A stretch of 64,000 nt of DNA from AC-32 sp963765785 (GCA_963765785.1 CAVXXW010000016.1:92950-156949); one strand, 5' to 3'. Counted from the stretch's first letter, positions 34,167 through 42,540 are shown. The notes: a model not told the origin generated them from the letters alone. Program-made: numbers and translations.

Positions 34167-34211
34167 GCTGTGGACGACCTGTCACGCTCTGGACACAAAG
34201 CGTCACAGACA
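34167..34211 (-). promoter_or_regulatory. Motif upstream of ribE shared with the aroF-tyrA spacer
   Basis: On the minus strand TGTCTGTGACG, 15 nt, then GTGACAGGTCGTCCACAGC, ending 21 nt before ribE. The plus strand at 50751-50796 has the same parts in the same order with a 16-nt spacer. TCGTCCACA is one base from the DnaA box TTGTCCACA. It could be an operator or promoter part. Confidence 0.4.
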
Positions 34212-34283
34212 CGCGCGCCCGCGCCGCATATGCTCGCCTCGGGGAGGAGGCCGGGCGAACCGAAGTACGGGACGGCCGGGAGG

Positions 34284-35228
34284 TCACGGCTCGCGCAGGT
34301 AGCCGCTGAGGAGCACGTCCGGCCCGACACGCTCGATCGAGACGTGCCGCACCTCCCGCGGCGCGGGCAGGTCTCCGAACGCGCGGGGCCCCTCGCCGGC
34401 GAGCGTCGGCGCGACGAAGAGGAGCAGCTTGTCGACCAGGCCCGCGGCGAGGAACGACGCCGCCAGCCTAGGCCCACCCTCCAGCAGCAGCGACCGGACA
34501 CCCTCCGAGGCGAGCGCGTGGAGCTCCTCCTCGAGCGAGCCGCTCCGCAGCTCGAGCTCCGATCCCTCCGGTAGCGGGCCGCGCCCGAACGCGAGGCGCC
34601 TCGGCTGCCGCTCGGCGCCGACGCCGCGCGCGGTCAGCGCTGGATCGTCGGCCCGCACGGTGCCCATGCCCACTGCGACCGCGTCGGAGGCGGCGCGCAG
34701 CTCGTGCACACGGCGGCGGCTCTCCTCGCCGGAGACCCAGCGCGAGCCCGGCAAGGTCACGCGCCCGTCCACGGTCGCCGCCACCTTGTAGGTCGCGAAC
34801 GGCCGGCTCTCCGCGATCCAGACCCGCCAGGCTTCGTTCTGCACGCGCGCCTCCCAGAGGTCGGCGACCTCGACCTCCACGCGAGCCGCACGGAGCCGCT
34901 CGAAGCCCTGACCGTCCACCTTCGGGTTCGGATCGCCCACCGCCGCGACGACGCGCGCCACCCCCGCCGAGGCGACCGCGTCCGCGCAGGGCGGTGTCGA
35001 CCCGTGGTGCGAGCACGGCTCGAGCGAGACGTAGAGCGTCGACCCCCGCGCGCGCTCGCCTGCCGCCGCCAGTGCCGCAGTCTCCGCGTGAGGCGTGCCG
35101 CGACCTGCGTACCAGCCCTCGCCGACGACCTCGCCGTCCCGCTCGAGCACGGCGCCGACCAGCGGATGCGTCCCCTCGACCTGTCCGCGCCCCCGCTCGG
35201 CGAGCTCGAGCGCCCGCTCCAGGCTCAC
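34284..35228 (-). CDS. ribD: Bifunctional riboflavin deaminase-reductase RibD
   Basis: RibD deaminates and reduces the pyrimidine intermediate after GTP cyclohydrolase II. Residues 1-145 are a zinc deaminase (THPLVGAVLERDGEVVGEG, GTPHAETAAL, LYVSLEPCSHHGSTPPCADA); residues 150-314 are the NADPH reductase (RPFATYKVAATVDGRVTLPG, DAVAVGMGTVRADDPALTAR, LLLEGGPRLAASFL). GTG start overlaps the rpe stop (GTGA). No FMN riboswitch is seen before it. Confidence 0.95.
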   Translation of the reverse strand: MSLERALELAERGRGQVEGTHPLVGAVLERDGEVVGEGWYAGRGTPHAETAALAAAGERARGSTLYVSLEPCSHHGSTPPCADAVASAGVARVVAAVGDPNPKVDGQGFERLRAARVEVEVADLWEARVQNEAWRVWIAESRPFATYKVAATVDGRVTLPGSRWVSGEESRRRVHELRAASDAVAVGMGTVRADDPALTARGVGAERQPRRLAFGRGPLPEGSELELRSGSLEEELHALASEGVRSLLLEGGPRLAASFLAAGLVDKLLLFVAPTLAGEGPRAFGDLPAPREVRHVSIERVGPDVLLSGYLREP

Positions 35229-35908
35229 GCCAGATCCTGGACGAGCCGCCGGTAGGCGCGCGGCAGATCTTCTCGCCCGAAGATCGCCGTCGCGGCGACG
35301 AAGAGCGAGGCGCCGGCCTCGTGCAGCTCGCGGATGTTCTGTGGGCCGACACCGCCGTCGACCTGAACGTGCATCGATGTCGGGACGAGCGACCGCAGCT
35401 CACGCACGCGCTCGACCGACTCCGGGATGAACGCCTGCCCCGAGTAGCCCGGGAAGACGCTCATGCAGAGGACGAGGTCGACCTCGGCCTCACGGGCGCC
35501 GCGGGCCGCGTCCTCGACTGCGGTGTCCGGGTTGAATGCCATCCCGACCTGCAGGCCGTGCTCCCGCGCGAGCGCGACCACCTCCGGCAGGTTCTGCGTC
35601 ACTTCGAAATGGACGGTGACGCTGTCGGCGCCGGCCTCGGCGAACTGCGGGATGTGGCGCTCGGGCGCCTCGACCATCAGGTGGCAGTCGAGCGCGCCGC
35701 CGACGCGATGCACGATCGGAGCGATCCACTGCAGAACGATCGGCCCTGTCGTGATCGGCGTGATGAAGTGGCCGTCGCCGACGTCGTAGTGGAACACGCG
35801 GCATTCGGCGCGGAGCAGGATCTCGACCTGCTCGCCGAGCCGCGAGAAGTCGGCCGCGTAGAGCGACGGCTCGACTTCGACGGTGCGGATCCAGTCGTCC
35901 CAGCTCAC
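35225..35908 (-). CDS. rpe: Ribulose-phosphate 3-epimerase
   Basis: A 227-residue TIM barrel that interconverts ribulose-5-P and xylulose-5-P, supplying the ribulose-5-P used by RibBA. It shows EPSLYAADFSRLGEQV, FHYDVGDGHFITPITTGP (metal His/Asp), DCHLMVEAPERHI, VLCMSVFPGYSGQAFIPES and VQVDGGVGPQNIREL. GTG 35908 overlaps the rsmB stop (GTGA), which sets the start. Some motif residues differ from typical Rpe, so a related hexulose epimerase is a minor alternative. Confidence 0.88.
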   Translation of the reverse strand: MSWDDWIRTVEVEPSLYAADFSRLGEQVEILLRAECRVFHYDVGDGHFITPITTGPIVLQWIAPIVHRVGGALDCHLMVEAPERHIPQFAEAGADSVTVHFEVTQNLPEVVALAREHGLQVGMAFNPDTAVEDAARGAREAEVDLVLCMSVFPGYSGQAFIPESVERVRELRSLVPTSMHVQVDGGVGPQNIRELHEAGASLFVAATAIFGREDLPRAYRRLVQDLA

Positions 35909-37182
35909 GCAGCTGATCTTCTCAGTCGCGCGACGAAGAACCCGGAAGTGTGGTGGCGGTGCGGGAGCGTCAGTAGGAACTCCGGCCGCGTCGGGTGGGC
36001 AAACACCGGCCACTCCGCCCCGAGCGGCTCCGGCTCGAGCCCGCTCGCGTCGACGACGGCCTCGTTCTCGTCCGCGTTGATCGTGCAGACCGAGTAGGTG
36101 ACGACACCGCCGGGCCGCGTGCGCTCCGCGGCTGCGCGCAGCAGGTCGAGCTGCAGCTCCGGCAGCGGTTCCGCGCGCCAGCGGAGGTCGGGCCGGTTGG
36201 CGAGCACGCCGAGCCCGGAGCAGGGCGCGTCGACGAGCACGCGGTCGAAGCCGGCGAGGTCGTCCGGGAGCTCGAGCGCGTCCGCGTGGACGACACGCAC
36301 GTTCTTCGCGCCGAGCCGCTTGCAGTTCTGCTCGAGCTCGCGCGCGCGGCCCTCGTGCAGCTCGACGGCGATCACCTCGGCCGCCGACTCCGCGAGCTGC
36401 GTCGTCTTGCCGCCGGGAGCGGCGCAGAGGTCGAGCACCCGCTCGCCCGCCTGCGTGCCGACGGCGAGCCCAGCAAGCTGCGAGCCTCGGCTCTGGGGCC
36501 AGACGAAGCCGACGGCGATGTCGCGCTCCTCGACACGGTCGACGTGCAGCGCGCCCGGGATCTCCGGGTCGGGCTCGCCCTCGACCGGGCCGTGCCGGAG
36601 CTTGTTCAGCCGCACGACGGTCTCCGGCGCCTCGTTCTCGGCGTGCATCAGCGCGAGCGCCTCGTCCCGCCCGAGGTCGCGCCACCAGACCTGCGCCACC
36701 CAGTCCGGGTACGAGTGCTTCAGCGCCGCCTCCTCGGCGGTCTCGTCGGGGAGCGACTCGACGAGCTCGCCGAGCCCGAGCGCGAGCCGCCGCATGACCG
36801 CGTTCGCGAACTTGACCGCCCGCTCGAGCCCAGCCGCGCGGACGAGCTCGACCGACTCGTTCACGGCCGCGTGGGCGGCGACGTCCGAGTAGGCGAGCTG
36901 GTACGCGCCGAGCCGAAGCGCCGCCCGCACCGGCGGATCGAGCTTCGCCACCGGCCGCTTGCCGAGCTGCTCGATTCCATGGTCAAGCGTGCGCACTCGC
37001 TGCACGGTCCCGTACGCGAGCCGCTGCGCCAGTGCCCGCTCGCGCGCCTCGAGCCCTTTCGCCGCCGAGGGGAAGGCGCGGTCGGCGTACGCGTCATCCT
37101 CGAAGACGCGCATAACGGTCTCGAAGGCCGCCCTCCGGGCGGGCGAAACGCCTGAGAGCCCGCCCGCTATCGGCACGGGCAT
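35905..37182 (-). CDS. rsmB: 16S rRNA (cytosine967-C5)-methyltransferase
   Basis: RsmB has an N-terminal NusB-like RNA-binding domain (about 14-145; ARRAAFETVMRVFEDDAYAD, LRLGAYQLAYSDVAAHAAVNE) and a methylase domain with SAM site VLDLCAAPGGKTTQLAE, catalytic DAPCSGLGVLANRP and VTYSVCTINADENEAVV. 425 residues. The ATG at 37182 lies within the conserved end of the repeat element at 37179-37255; a GTG two codons later is also possible. Confidence 0.95.
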   Translation of the reverse strand: MPVPIAGGLSGVSPARRAAFETVMRVFEDDAYADRAFPSAAKGLEARERALAQRLAYGTVQRVRTLDHGIEQLGKRPVAKLDPPVRAALRLGAYQLAYSDVAAHAAVNESVELVRAAGLERAVKFANAVMRRLALGLGELVESLPDETAEEAALKHSYPDWVAQVWWRDLGRDEALALMHAENEAPETVVRLNKLRHGPVEGEPDPEIPGALHVDRVEERDIAVGFVWPQSRGSQLAGLAVGTQAGERVLDLCAAPGGKTTQLAESAAEVIAVELHEGRARELEQNCKRLGAKNVRVVHADALELPDDLAGFDRVLVDAPCSGLGVLANRPDLRWRAEPLPELQLDLLRAAAERTRPGGVVTYSVCTINADENEAVVDASGLEPEPLGAEWPVFAHPTRPEFLLTLPHRHHTSGFFVARLRRSAA

Positions 37183-37255
37183 CGACCGGTCGTTTCAGAC
37201 AGACACACGAGCAGAGCCCGCGTGTCCTGATGCCGGCATCGCAAGCGACGCCTCA
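37179..37255 (-). repeat. Copy 2 of three 77-nt structured intergenic elements
   Basis: Minus strand: starts at the fmt stop with TGAGGCGTCGCTTGCGATGC (hairpin GGCGTCGC/GCGATGCC), a second hairpin GACACG...CGTGTGTC, then GTCTGAAACGACCGGTCGAT with the palindrome CGACCGGTCG. Matches 46250-46325 closely and 4928-5006 more loosely. It fills the fmt-rsmB junction. Confidence 0.7.
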
Positions 37256-38041
37256 CCGCAGCCCGCGCAGCCACGCCTCGTACTCCATCCGACGCCCGCC
37301 GTCGGGTTGCACCTCGACCGGCACGAGCTCGTCTCCCTCGACCCGCGCGCGCCAGATCGTCACGGGCCGCCCCTGCAGCTCGGCGCGGGCGCCAATGTGC
37401 GGCGAGAGCGCGCGCACCCGGTTCGCGAGGTCCTGCGCGGGGCGGCTCCAATCGAGCTCCCGATCCGCCGGCCGGATCTTCTCGGCGTACGTTACGCCTT
37501 CCTCGGACTGCGGCCGGAGCTCCGGCTCCCGCAGCGCCTGCTCGAGCAGCTCCGCCGCGAGCTCGCCGGCACGCGCGGACACGGTGCCGAAGTCGTCCTC
37601 CGCGCCGATCGGGAACGCCCGCTGTGCGGCGATCGGCCCGGCATCGAGCTCGGGGACGAGCTCGATGATCGAGACGCCGGTCTCCGCGTCGCCCGCAATC
37701 AGCGCGCGCTCGATCGGCGCCGCGCCGCGCCAGCGCGGGAGCAGCGACGGGTGGACGTTCAGCCAGAGCCCGCGGTCGAGCGCGTCCTCGGGGATCAGCA
37801 CCCCGTAGGCCGCGACGACCACGGTGTCGACCTCGGGGTCGAAGCCGGTCAGCCGCTCGGGCTGGCGCACCTCGATCCCGAGCCGCTCGGCGACCTCCTT
37901 CGCGGGCGGGGGCGCGATCCTGCGGCCGCGGCCCTGCGGCCGGTCGGGCCGCGTCAGCAGGTAGGCGACGTCATGTTTCGACGCCAGCCGCTCGAGCACG
38001 TCCGCGCCGAGCGGAGCCGTCGCGGCGACCGCGAGCTCCAC
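37253..38041 (-). CDS. fmt: Methionyl-tRNA formyltransferase
   Basis: Fmt formylates initiator Met-tRNA. The protein shows AYLLTRPDRPQGRGRRI, VVAAYGVLIPEDAL, LNVHPSLLPRWRGAAPIERAL (formyl-folate site) and VSIIELVPELDAGPIAAQ, with a shortened C-terminal barrel ending in GRRMEYEAWLRGLR. At 262 residues it is below the usual ~310. GTG start overlaps the def stop (TAGTG). def-fmt pairing is typical. Confidence 0.94.
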   Translation of the reverse strand: MELAVAATAPLGADVLERLASKHDVAYLLTRPDRPQGRGRRIAPPPAKEVAERLGIEVRQPERLTGFDPEVDTVVVAAYGVLIPEDALDRGLWLNVHPSLLPRWRGAAPIERALIAGDAETGVSIIELVPELDAGPIAAQRAFPIGAEDDFGTVSARAGELAAELLEQALREPELRPQSEEGVTYAEKIRPADRELDWSRPAQDLANRVRALSPHIGARAELQGRPVTIWRARVEGDELVPVEVQPDGGRRMEYEAWLRGLR

Positions 38042-38610
38042 TAGCGCACGAGGACCGGCTGCGGCCGCAGTATCGCCAGCGCCTCGCGCCGCGCTTCCGG
38101 CGTCGTGCGGTCGAGGATCAGCACGCCGTCGAGGTGGTCGAGCTCGTGCTGCGCGATCCGCGCGGGCAGCCCTTCGAGCTCGAGCTTCACGTCGTTCCCC
38201 TCCGGATCCTGGCCCTCGACGGTCACCGAGACGTGCCGCTCGACCGGGATCACGACGCCCTGCAGCGAGAGGCATCCCTCGGTGTCGCTCTCGCGCTCCT
38301 CCGAGGCGACCGTGAAGCTCGGGTTGACGAGCACGACCGGGTCTTCCTCCGGGTCCGGCAGGAACGCGAACACCCTGCGTAGGACGCCAATCTGCGTCGC
38401 CGCGAGGCCGAGCCCATTCGCCTCGCGGAGCAAGTGCCGCAGGCGTTCGACCAGCTGGCCGAGGTGGGCGTCGAACTGCTCGACCTCGTGGGCGCGCATC
38501 CGCAGCACTGGGTCGGGGTACTGCCGAACCTGACCTAGCGCGACGCGCCGACGCGCCTCCGCCTCGGGATCGAGCTTCTGGGTCCGGACCTCGCCGCTTT
38601 CCTCCGCCAC
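38041..38610 (-). CDS. def: Peptide deformylase
   Basis: Removes the formyl group from new proteins. The three metal motifs are NGLGLAATQIG, EGCLSLQG (Cys ligand) and AQHELDHLDGVL (two His ligands and Glu). The 189-residue protein has about 20 extra N-terminal residues rich in Glu and Lys compared with minimal deformylases. Coupled to fmt. Confidence 0.96.
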   Translation of the reverse strand: MAEESGEVRTQKLDPEAEARRRVALGQVRQYPDPVLRMRAHEVEQFDAHLGQLVERLRHLLREANGLGLAATQIGVLRRVFAFLPDPEEDPVVLVNPSFTVASEERESDTEGCLSLQGVVIPVERHVSVTVEGQDPEGNDVKLELEGLPARIAQHELDHLDGVLILDRTTPEARREALAILRPQPVLVR

Positions 38611-38630
38611 GGCTCCAATTCTATGAGCGC

Positions 38631-40553
38631 TCAGAGGCTCTGCGGGTCCACGTCGACCACGGCCGTGACGCCCGCCTTGCGCATCGCCGGTGCGGCCGCG
38701 GCGAGCAGCCTGGCGGCGCGCGCGGCGACACGTCGAGGCTCGTCCGTCTTCGCCACGAGCTGTGCGCGATGACGGCCCCGGAGACGCAGCAGCGGAGCCG
38801 GCCCGAGCAGCTCGTCGCCGAGACCGGCCTTCAGCTCTTCGAGCAGCGCCGCAGGGGCGCGCTCGTCCGGGCCGGTAGCGACGACGCGGACAAGGTGCCG
38901 GAACGGCGGGTAGCCGAGCTCGCGCCGGCGCGCCAGCTCGTCGGCGAGGAAGCGCGGGACATCGTGGTTGGCCGCGAGCGCCAGCGGCCGAGCGTCAGGC
39001 TGGAACGTCTGCACGAGCACGCGGCCCGGGGCGTCGCGGCCGCTTCGACCGGCAAGCTGGGTCACGAGCTGGAACGTCCGCTCCTCGGCCCGGAAGTCGG
39101 GCAGGCCGAGACCCGTGTCGGCATCGACGACCGCCGCGAGCGCGACGCCTGCGAAGTGGTGGCCCTTCGCGACCATCTGGGTGCCGAGTAGCACAGCGCG
39201 GTCGGCCTCGCGGAAGCGCCGCAGCGCCGCCGCCAGCTGCTCGGGGTCGGTGGCTGTGTCGGCGTCTAGCCGGATCAGCTCGAGCTCCGGCACGCTGGCG
39301 GAGAGCTCGCGCTCGAGCCGCTGCGTGCCGGCGCCGATCCGCGCCAGCTCGAGCGAGCGGCAGGCGGGACACTCGACGGGCTCGGGCTCGGCGTGCCCGC
39401 AGTGGTGGCAGTGCAGCCACCCGTCCCGGTGCAGCACGAGGGCGACGTCGCAGAGCGGGCAGCGGAGGGTCGTGCCGCACGCGCGGCAGTGGAGCGCCGG
39501 TGCAATGCCGCGCCGGTTGAGCAGCAGGATCGCCTTGCCGCCGCGCTCGGCGATCGCCCCGAGCTCGGCGAGCAGCGGCGCCGAGAGCGGGTAGCCGGCC
39601 TCGCGGCGCAGGTCGACGATCCGCACCGGCGGCAGCTTCGCGCCGAGGCGGGCGCCGAGCTCGAGCCGCTCGAGGCGTTCCCAGCTCTCCGGCCGCGGCG
39701 TAGCGGAGCCGTAGAGCGCGACCGCGCCTTCGAGCGCGGCGCGCTTGGCCGCCACGGTGCGGGCGTCGTAGCGCGGGTCCGACTCCTGCTTGTAGGACGG
39801 GTCATGCTCCTCGTCGACGCAGATCAGGCCCACGCCATGCATCGGAGCGAAGATCGCCGACCGCGCGCCGACGACCACCCGGGCCTCGCCGCTCGCGATC
39901 CGTTCACGCTCGTCCCGCCGCTCCGCGTCGCTCAGGCCCGAGTGCAGGATCGCGACCGAGTCGCCGAAACGCGCCCGAAAACGGCCGACCGTCTGCGGGG
40001 CGAGCGCGATCTCCGGCACGAGCACGATCGTCCCGAGCCCTCGCTCGAGCGCGGCCGCCGCGGCCTGGAGGTAGACCTCCGTCTTCCCGCTGCCGGTCGC
40101 GCCGTGGAGGAGGAAGTGACCGCCGCCCGCGTCGAGCGCCTCGGTGACCCGCGTGAGAGCGGCCGTCTGCGCGTCGCTCAGCCGCTCAGGCGGGGCTTCG
40201 CCCTCGAGCGATTGCCGCTCGGCCGGCGGCGACTGCTCCTTCCGGCGGCTGCGGCGCACGGGAGCGACGAGCTCGAGCGCCCGCGCCGGCGTCGTGCCGT
40301 AGTACTCGGCCAGCCAGAGCGCGAGGTCGACGAGCGCCGGTGGCAGCTCGTGCACGACCTTCTCGACCGGGCGTGCGTCCACCCCGCTGGGCGGCGCCTC
40401 CACGACGTCCACCACGACTCCGCGCGCCCGCGCGCGGCCGAACGGCACCGAGACGACGGCGCCCTTGCCGACCCCGTCCGGCAGCTCGTACGTGAACTCG
40501 CGCCCGCCGAGCGCGCGCGTGGTGACGAGCGGGACTACGGTGCCGTAGCGCAG
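38631..40553 (-). CDS. priA: Primosomal helicase PriA, probable CTG start
   Basis: PriA restarts collapsed replication forks. Helicase motifs: LLHGATGSGKTEVYLQAAA, ILHSGLSDAERRDE, LICVDEEHDPSYKQESDPRY, LYGSATPRPESWE; the zinc-binding Cys cluster (CRACGTTLRCPLCD, CHHCGH, CPACRS) and GTQMVAKGHHF. The first ordinary start (GTG 40448) would cut off LPDGVGKGAVVSVPFGRARA and preceding residues that match the PriA N-terminal domain. No ATG, GTG or TTG exists between there and the in-frame stop upstream, so CTG 40553 is proposed (about 640 residues). Confidence 0.85.
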   Translation of the reverse strand: MRYGTVVPLVTTRALGGREFTYELPDGVGKGAVVSVPFGRARARGVVVDVVEAPPSGVDARPVEKVVHELPPALVDLALWLAEYYGTTPARALELVAPVRRSRRKEQSPPAERQSLEGEAPPERLSDAQTAALTRVTEALDAGGGHFLLHGATGSGKTEVYLQAAAAALERGLGTIVLVPEIALAPQTVGRFRARFGDSVAILHSGLSDAERRDERERIASGEARVVVGARSAIFAPMHGVGLICVDEEHDPSYKQESDPRYDARTVAAKRAALEGAVALYGSATPRPESWERLERLELGARLGAKLPPVRIVDLRREAGYPLSAPLLAELGAIAERGGKAILLLNRRGIAPALHCRACGTTLRCPLCDVALVLHRDGWLHCHHCGHAEPEPVECPACRSLELARIGAGTQRLERELSASVPELELIRLDADTATDPEQLAAALRRFREADRAVLLGTQMVAKGHHFAGVALAAVVDADTGLGLPDFRAEERTFQLVTQLAGRSGRDAPGRVLVQTFQPDARPLALAANHDVPRFLADELARRRELGYPPFRHLVRVVATGPDERAPAALLEELKAGLGDELLGPAPLLRLRGRHRAQLVAKTDEPRRVAARAARLLAAAAPAMRKAGVTAVVDVDPQSL

Positions 40554-40563
40554 GCCGCCGAGG

Positions 40564-41394
40564 TTAGACCCCGGCCGCGACGAGAACGAAGTCCGTCGCG
40601 AACCCGAGCGTCAGCCCGAGCAGCAGTCCCCAGGCCGTGATCGTCTTGCTCGAGAAGAGCCGGCAGACGTTCAGCAGCTCCATCACGACGTAGAGGATCG
40701 AGCCCGCGGCGAGCGAGAGGAACAGGATCGAGACGCCGGTCGACGTCCACGCCTGCCCGATGAGCGTGCCGAAGAAGGTCGGGAAGCCGCCGATCACGCC
40801 GAGCAGCGCGAGGAAGCGCCAGCTCGGCGGCTCCGCGTCGCCGGTCAGCGGAGCGACGATGCCGAAGCCCTCGGTCGCGTTGTGCAGGCCGAAGCCGATC
40901 ACCAGCACGTAGGCGAGGCTGAGCTTGTCGAGCGCCGCCGCCTGGCCGATCGCAAGACCCTCGGAGAAGTTGTGCAGGCCGATCCCGGTGGCGATGAAGA
41001 GCGCGAGCCAGCGCGCGGGCGTGAGGCCGACGAAGTGCGAGCGCTCGGCCTCGGTCGCCGACGCCGCGCCGGGCCCGAGGAACGCCTTGCGACGGCGCGC
41101 CTTCATCCAGGAGTCGTAGTAGACGAGGCTCAGCAGGCCGACCGCGAAGCCGCCGAACGCGAGCGCCGCGTAGCCTGAGAACTGGCCCCAGTCGCGCGCC
41201 CTCAGCGCACTCTCGACCGGCTCGACCGCGGCCGAGAGCACGTCCCAGAGCAGGAACAGCAGGATCCCGGTCGCGGTGGCGCTGAGGAAGGCCTTGAAGC
41301 TCTGGCCGACGTCGTGCAGGCGCCCCATCGGCAGGCCGATGAAGATCGTCAAGCCGGCGATCAGGCCGAGCAGCAGGATGTGTCCCGTGGACAT
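40564..41394 (-). CDS. ZIP-family metal transporter
   Basis: A 276-residue membrane protein with about eight hydrophobic segments and a charged loop near 100-120. The metal-binding helices read TGIGLHNFSEGLAIGQAA and GFGLHNATEGFGIVAPL, the H-N-x-x-E-G signatures of ZIP importers for zinc, manganese or iron. ATG 41394 is preferred over a start six codons upstream. It is divergent from a DtxR-type regulator with a perfect palindrome between, suggesting metal-dependent control. Confidence 0.92.
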   Translation of the reverse strand: MSTGHILLLGLIAGLTIFIGLPMGRLHDVGQSFKAFLSATATGILLFLLWDVLSAAVEPVESALRARDWGQFSGYAALAFGGFAVGLLSLVYYDSWMKARRRKAFLGPGAASATEAERSHFVGLTPARWLALFIATGIGLHNFSEGLAIGQAAALDKLSLAYVLVIGFGLHNATEGFGIVAPLTGDAEPPSWRFLALLGVIGGFPTFFGTLIGQAWTSTGVSILFLSLAAGSILYVVMELLNVCRLFSSKTITAWGLLLGLTLGFATDFVLVAAGV

Positions 41395-41416
41395 GCGGTC
41401 GCACCGTAGCACGGGG

Positions 41417-41434
41417 TGTAAGGGCGCCCTTACA
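41417..41434. promoter_or_regulatory. 18-bp perfect palindrome between zip and dtxR-type genes
   Basis: TGTAAGGGCGCCCTTACA is its own reverse complement. It lies 22 nt before the ZIP start and 24 nt before the regulator start. TAAGG...CCTTA resembles the outer halves of DtxR/IdeR-family operators. It probably binds the neighbouring regulator and controls both genes. Confidence 0.7.
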
Positions 41435-41458
41435 GCGACCCGCGTCTAGCATTGCGGC

Positions 41459-42151
41459 GTGGCGCAGGGACACTCCGTCGACGAATACCTCGAGACCATC
41501 TACTTCCTCGCGTTCCCGATCGGGGAGTACCGGCCGCAGCGCAGCGGGTCGCCCACGCTGGCCTCGCGCGTGGCCGAGATGCTCGGCGTCTCGCGGGCGT
41601 CGGCCGGCGAGATGCTGAAACGACTCGAGGCCGACGGGCTCGTCGAGCGCGGAGAGCGCAAGGAGGCGATCCTCACGGCGGCGGGACGCGAGCGGGCCGA
41701 GCACGTCGTTCGGAAGCACCGGATCGTCGAGCGGCTGCTGACGGACTTCATGGGCTACACGCCGGCCGAGGCGCACGTACACGCCGACGAGATCGGCGAG
41801 AGCTTCAGCGACGACATGATCGAGCGCGTCAGCGAGAAGCTCGGCAACCCCGACCGCTGCCCGCACGGCTGGCCGGTCGACACCGATTTCGAACAGGCCG
41901 AGAACCGAGAGCTCGCGCCGCTCGCCGACCTCTCACCGGGCCAGCGGGCCGAGATCGTCCGGCTCGCCGAGCACGACGGCGAGCTCCTGCACTGGTTCTA
42001 CGACCAGGGCTTCGTCCCCGGAGCCGAGGTCGAGGTCCGCGAGGCGCAACCGGCGGCCGAGCAGCTGACGGTGCGGCTCGACGGCCACGAGCAGACGATC
42101 GCCGAGAAAGCCGCCGCGGGCCTCTTCGTTCGCCCCTCCAGTTCCAAGTAA
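41459..42151 (+). CDS. DtxR-family metalloregulator
   Basis: A 230-residue regulator from GTG. Winged helix at about 5-75 (VDEYLETIYFL, LASRVAEMLGVSRASAGEML, LEADGLVERGE), dimer/metal domain at about 76-150 (ILTAAGRERAEHVVRKHRIVERLLTD... EAHVHADEIGESFSDDMIERV, HGWPVDTD) and an SH3-like FeoA domain at the end (YDQGFVPGAEVEVREA). It would repress metal uptake when Mn, Fe or Zn is bound. The stop lies inside the 42145-42165 palindrome. Confidence 0.93.
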   Translation: MAQGHSVDEYLETIYFLAFPIGEYRPQRSGSPTLASRVAEMLGVSRASAGEMLKRLEADGLVERGERKEAILTAAGRERAEHVVRKHRIVERLLTDFMGYTPAEAHVHADEIGESFSDDMIERVSEKLGNPDRCPHGWPVDTDFEQAENRELAPLADLSPGQRAEIVRLAEHDGELLHWFYDQGFVPGAEVEVREAQPAAEQLTVRLDGHEQTIAEKAAAGLFVRPSSSK

Positions 42152-42165
42152 CAGTCTGTTACTTG
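42145..42165. repeat. Low-GC palindrome, copy 1
   Basis: A 21-bp palindrome with ten-base arms around one T; its core AGTAACAGTCTGTTACTTG is identical to copy 2 at 42517-42535. It supplies both stop codons: AAG-TAA for the DtxR-type gene on the plus strand and AAG-TAA for the small gene on the minus strand. It may be a two-way terminator or a protein-binding site. Confidence 0.85.
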
Positions 42166-42452
42166 CGCCGGAAGCGCGTCTGGGTGCCGGAGACGTGCTG
42201 GATGAACGCGTCCGGATGCTCGAGCCGAAGCGCGACGTCGAGCAGCACCTTTGCGGTCGCGACGCGCCTCGGCCGGCGGCGGGCCGCCTTCACGTGCTGC
42301 CGCACCTGCTCGTAGCTCGGACGACGAAAGCCCTGCTCTTCGGCATGTTCTCCGATTACCCGGCAGATCTCCGCGGCACGAAACGGCCGCTCGGCGAGGC
42401 GGTCGATCTCGTCCAGCAGCCGCATCGAGATCCGAGGCGCGAAGAAGCCCAC
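42159..42452 (-). CDS. Small unknown protein flanked by twin palindromes
   Basis: A 97-residue basic protein from GTG 42452 (ATG 42425 also possible). It starts MGFFAPRISMRLLDEIDRLA and includes FRAAEICRVIGEHAEEQGF and RRPSYEQVRQHVKAARRRP, a helical pattern that could form a helix-turn-helix. I recognise no family. Copy 1 of the palindrome contains its stop codon and copy 2 lies 65-83 nt upstream of its start. Autoregulation is possible. Confidence 0.65.
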   Translation of the reverse strand: MGFFAPRISMRLLDEIDRLAERPFRAAEICRVIGEHAEEQGFRRPSYEQVRQHVKAARRRPRRVATAKVLLDVALRLEHPDAFIQHVSGTQTRFRRK

Positions 42453-42515
42453 GACGAGAACCGTGCCGGACGAACCGTCATGCGTCCGTCACGGCTTCGC
42501 GCCGAAACCGTGTCC

Positions 42516-42535
42516 TAGTAACAGTCTGTTACTTG
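42516..42535. repeat. Low-GC palindrome, copy 2
   Basis: AGTAACAGTCTGTTACTTG at 42517-42535 exactly repeats the core of copy 1, 370 bp away. It lies 5 nt after the metK stop and upstream of the small unknown gene. Its AT content stands out in this genome. Confidence 0.85.
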
Positions 42536-42540
42536 GGTCT

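Noticed and set aside
34147..34283. Replication origin suggested by DnaA-box-like TCGTCCACA
   Set aside because: Only one or two imperfect boxes, no AT-rich unwinding region and no dnaA, dnaN or gyrase genes nearby.
35229..35908. Possible FMN riboswitch controlling the riboflavin genes
   Set aside because: rpe overlaps ribD directly, and neither the ribD-ribE spacer nor the ribH-rpmB region contains the conserved RFN core.
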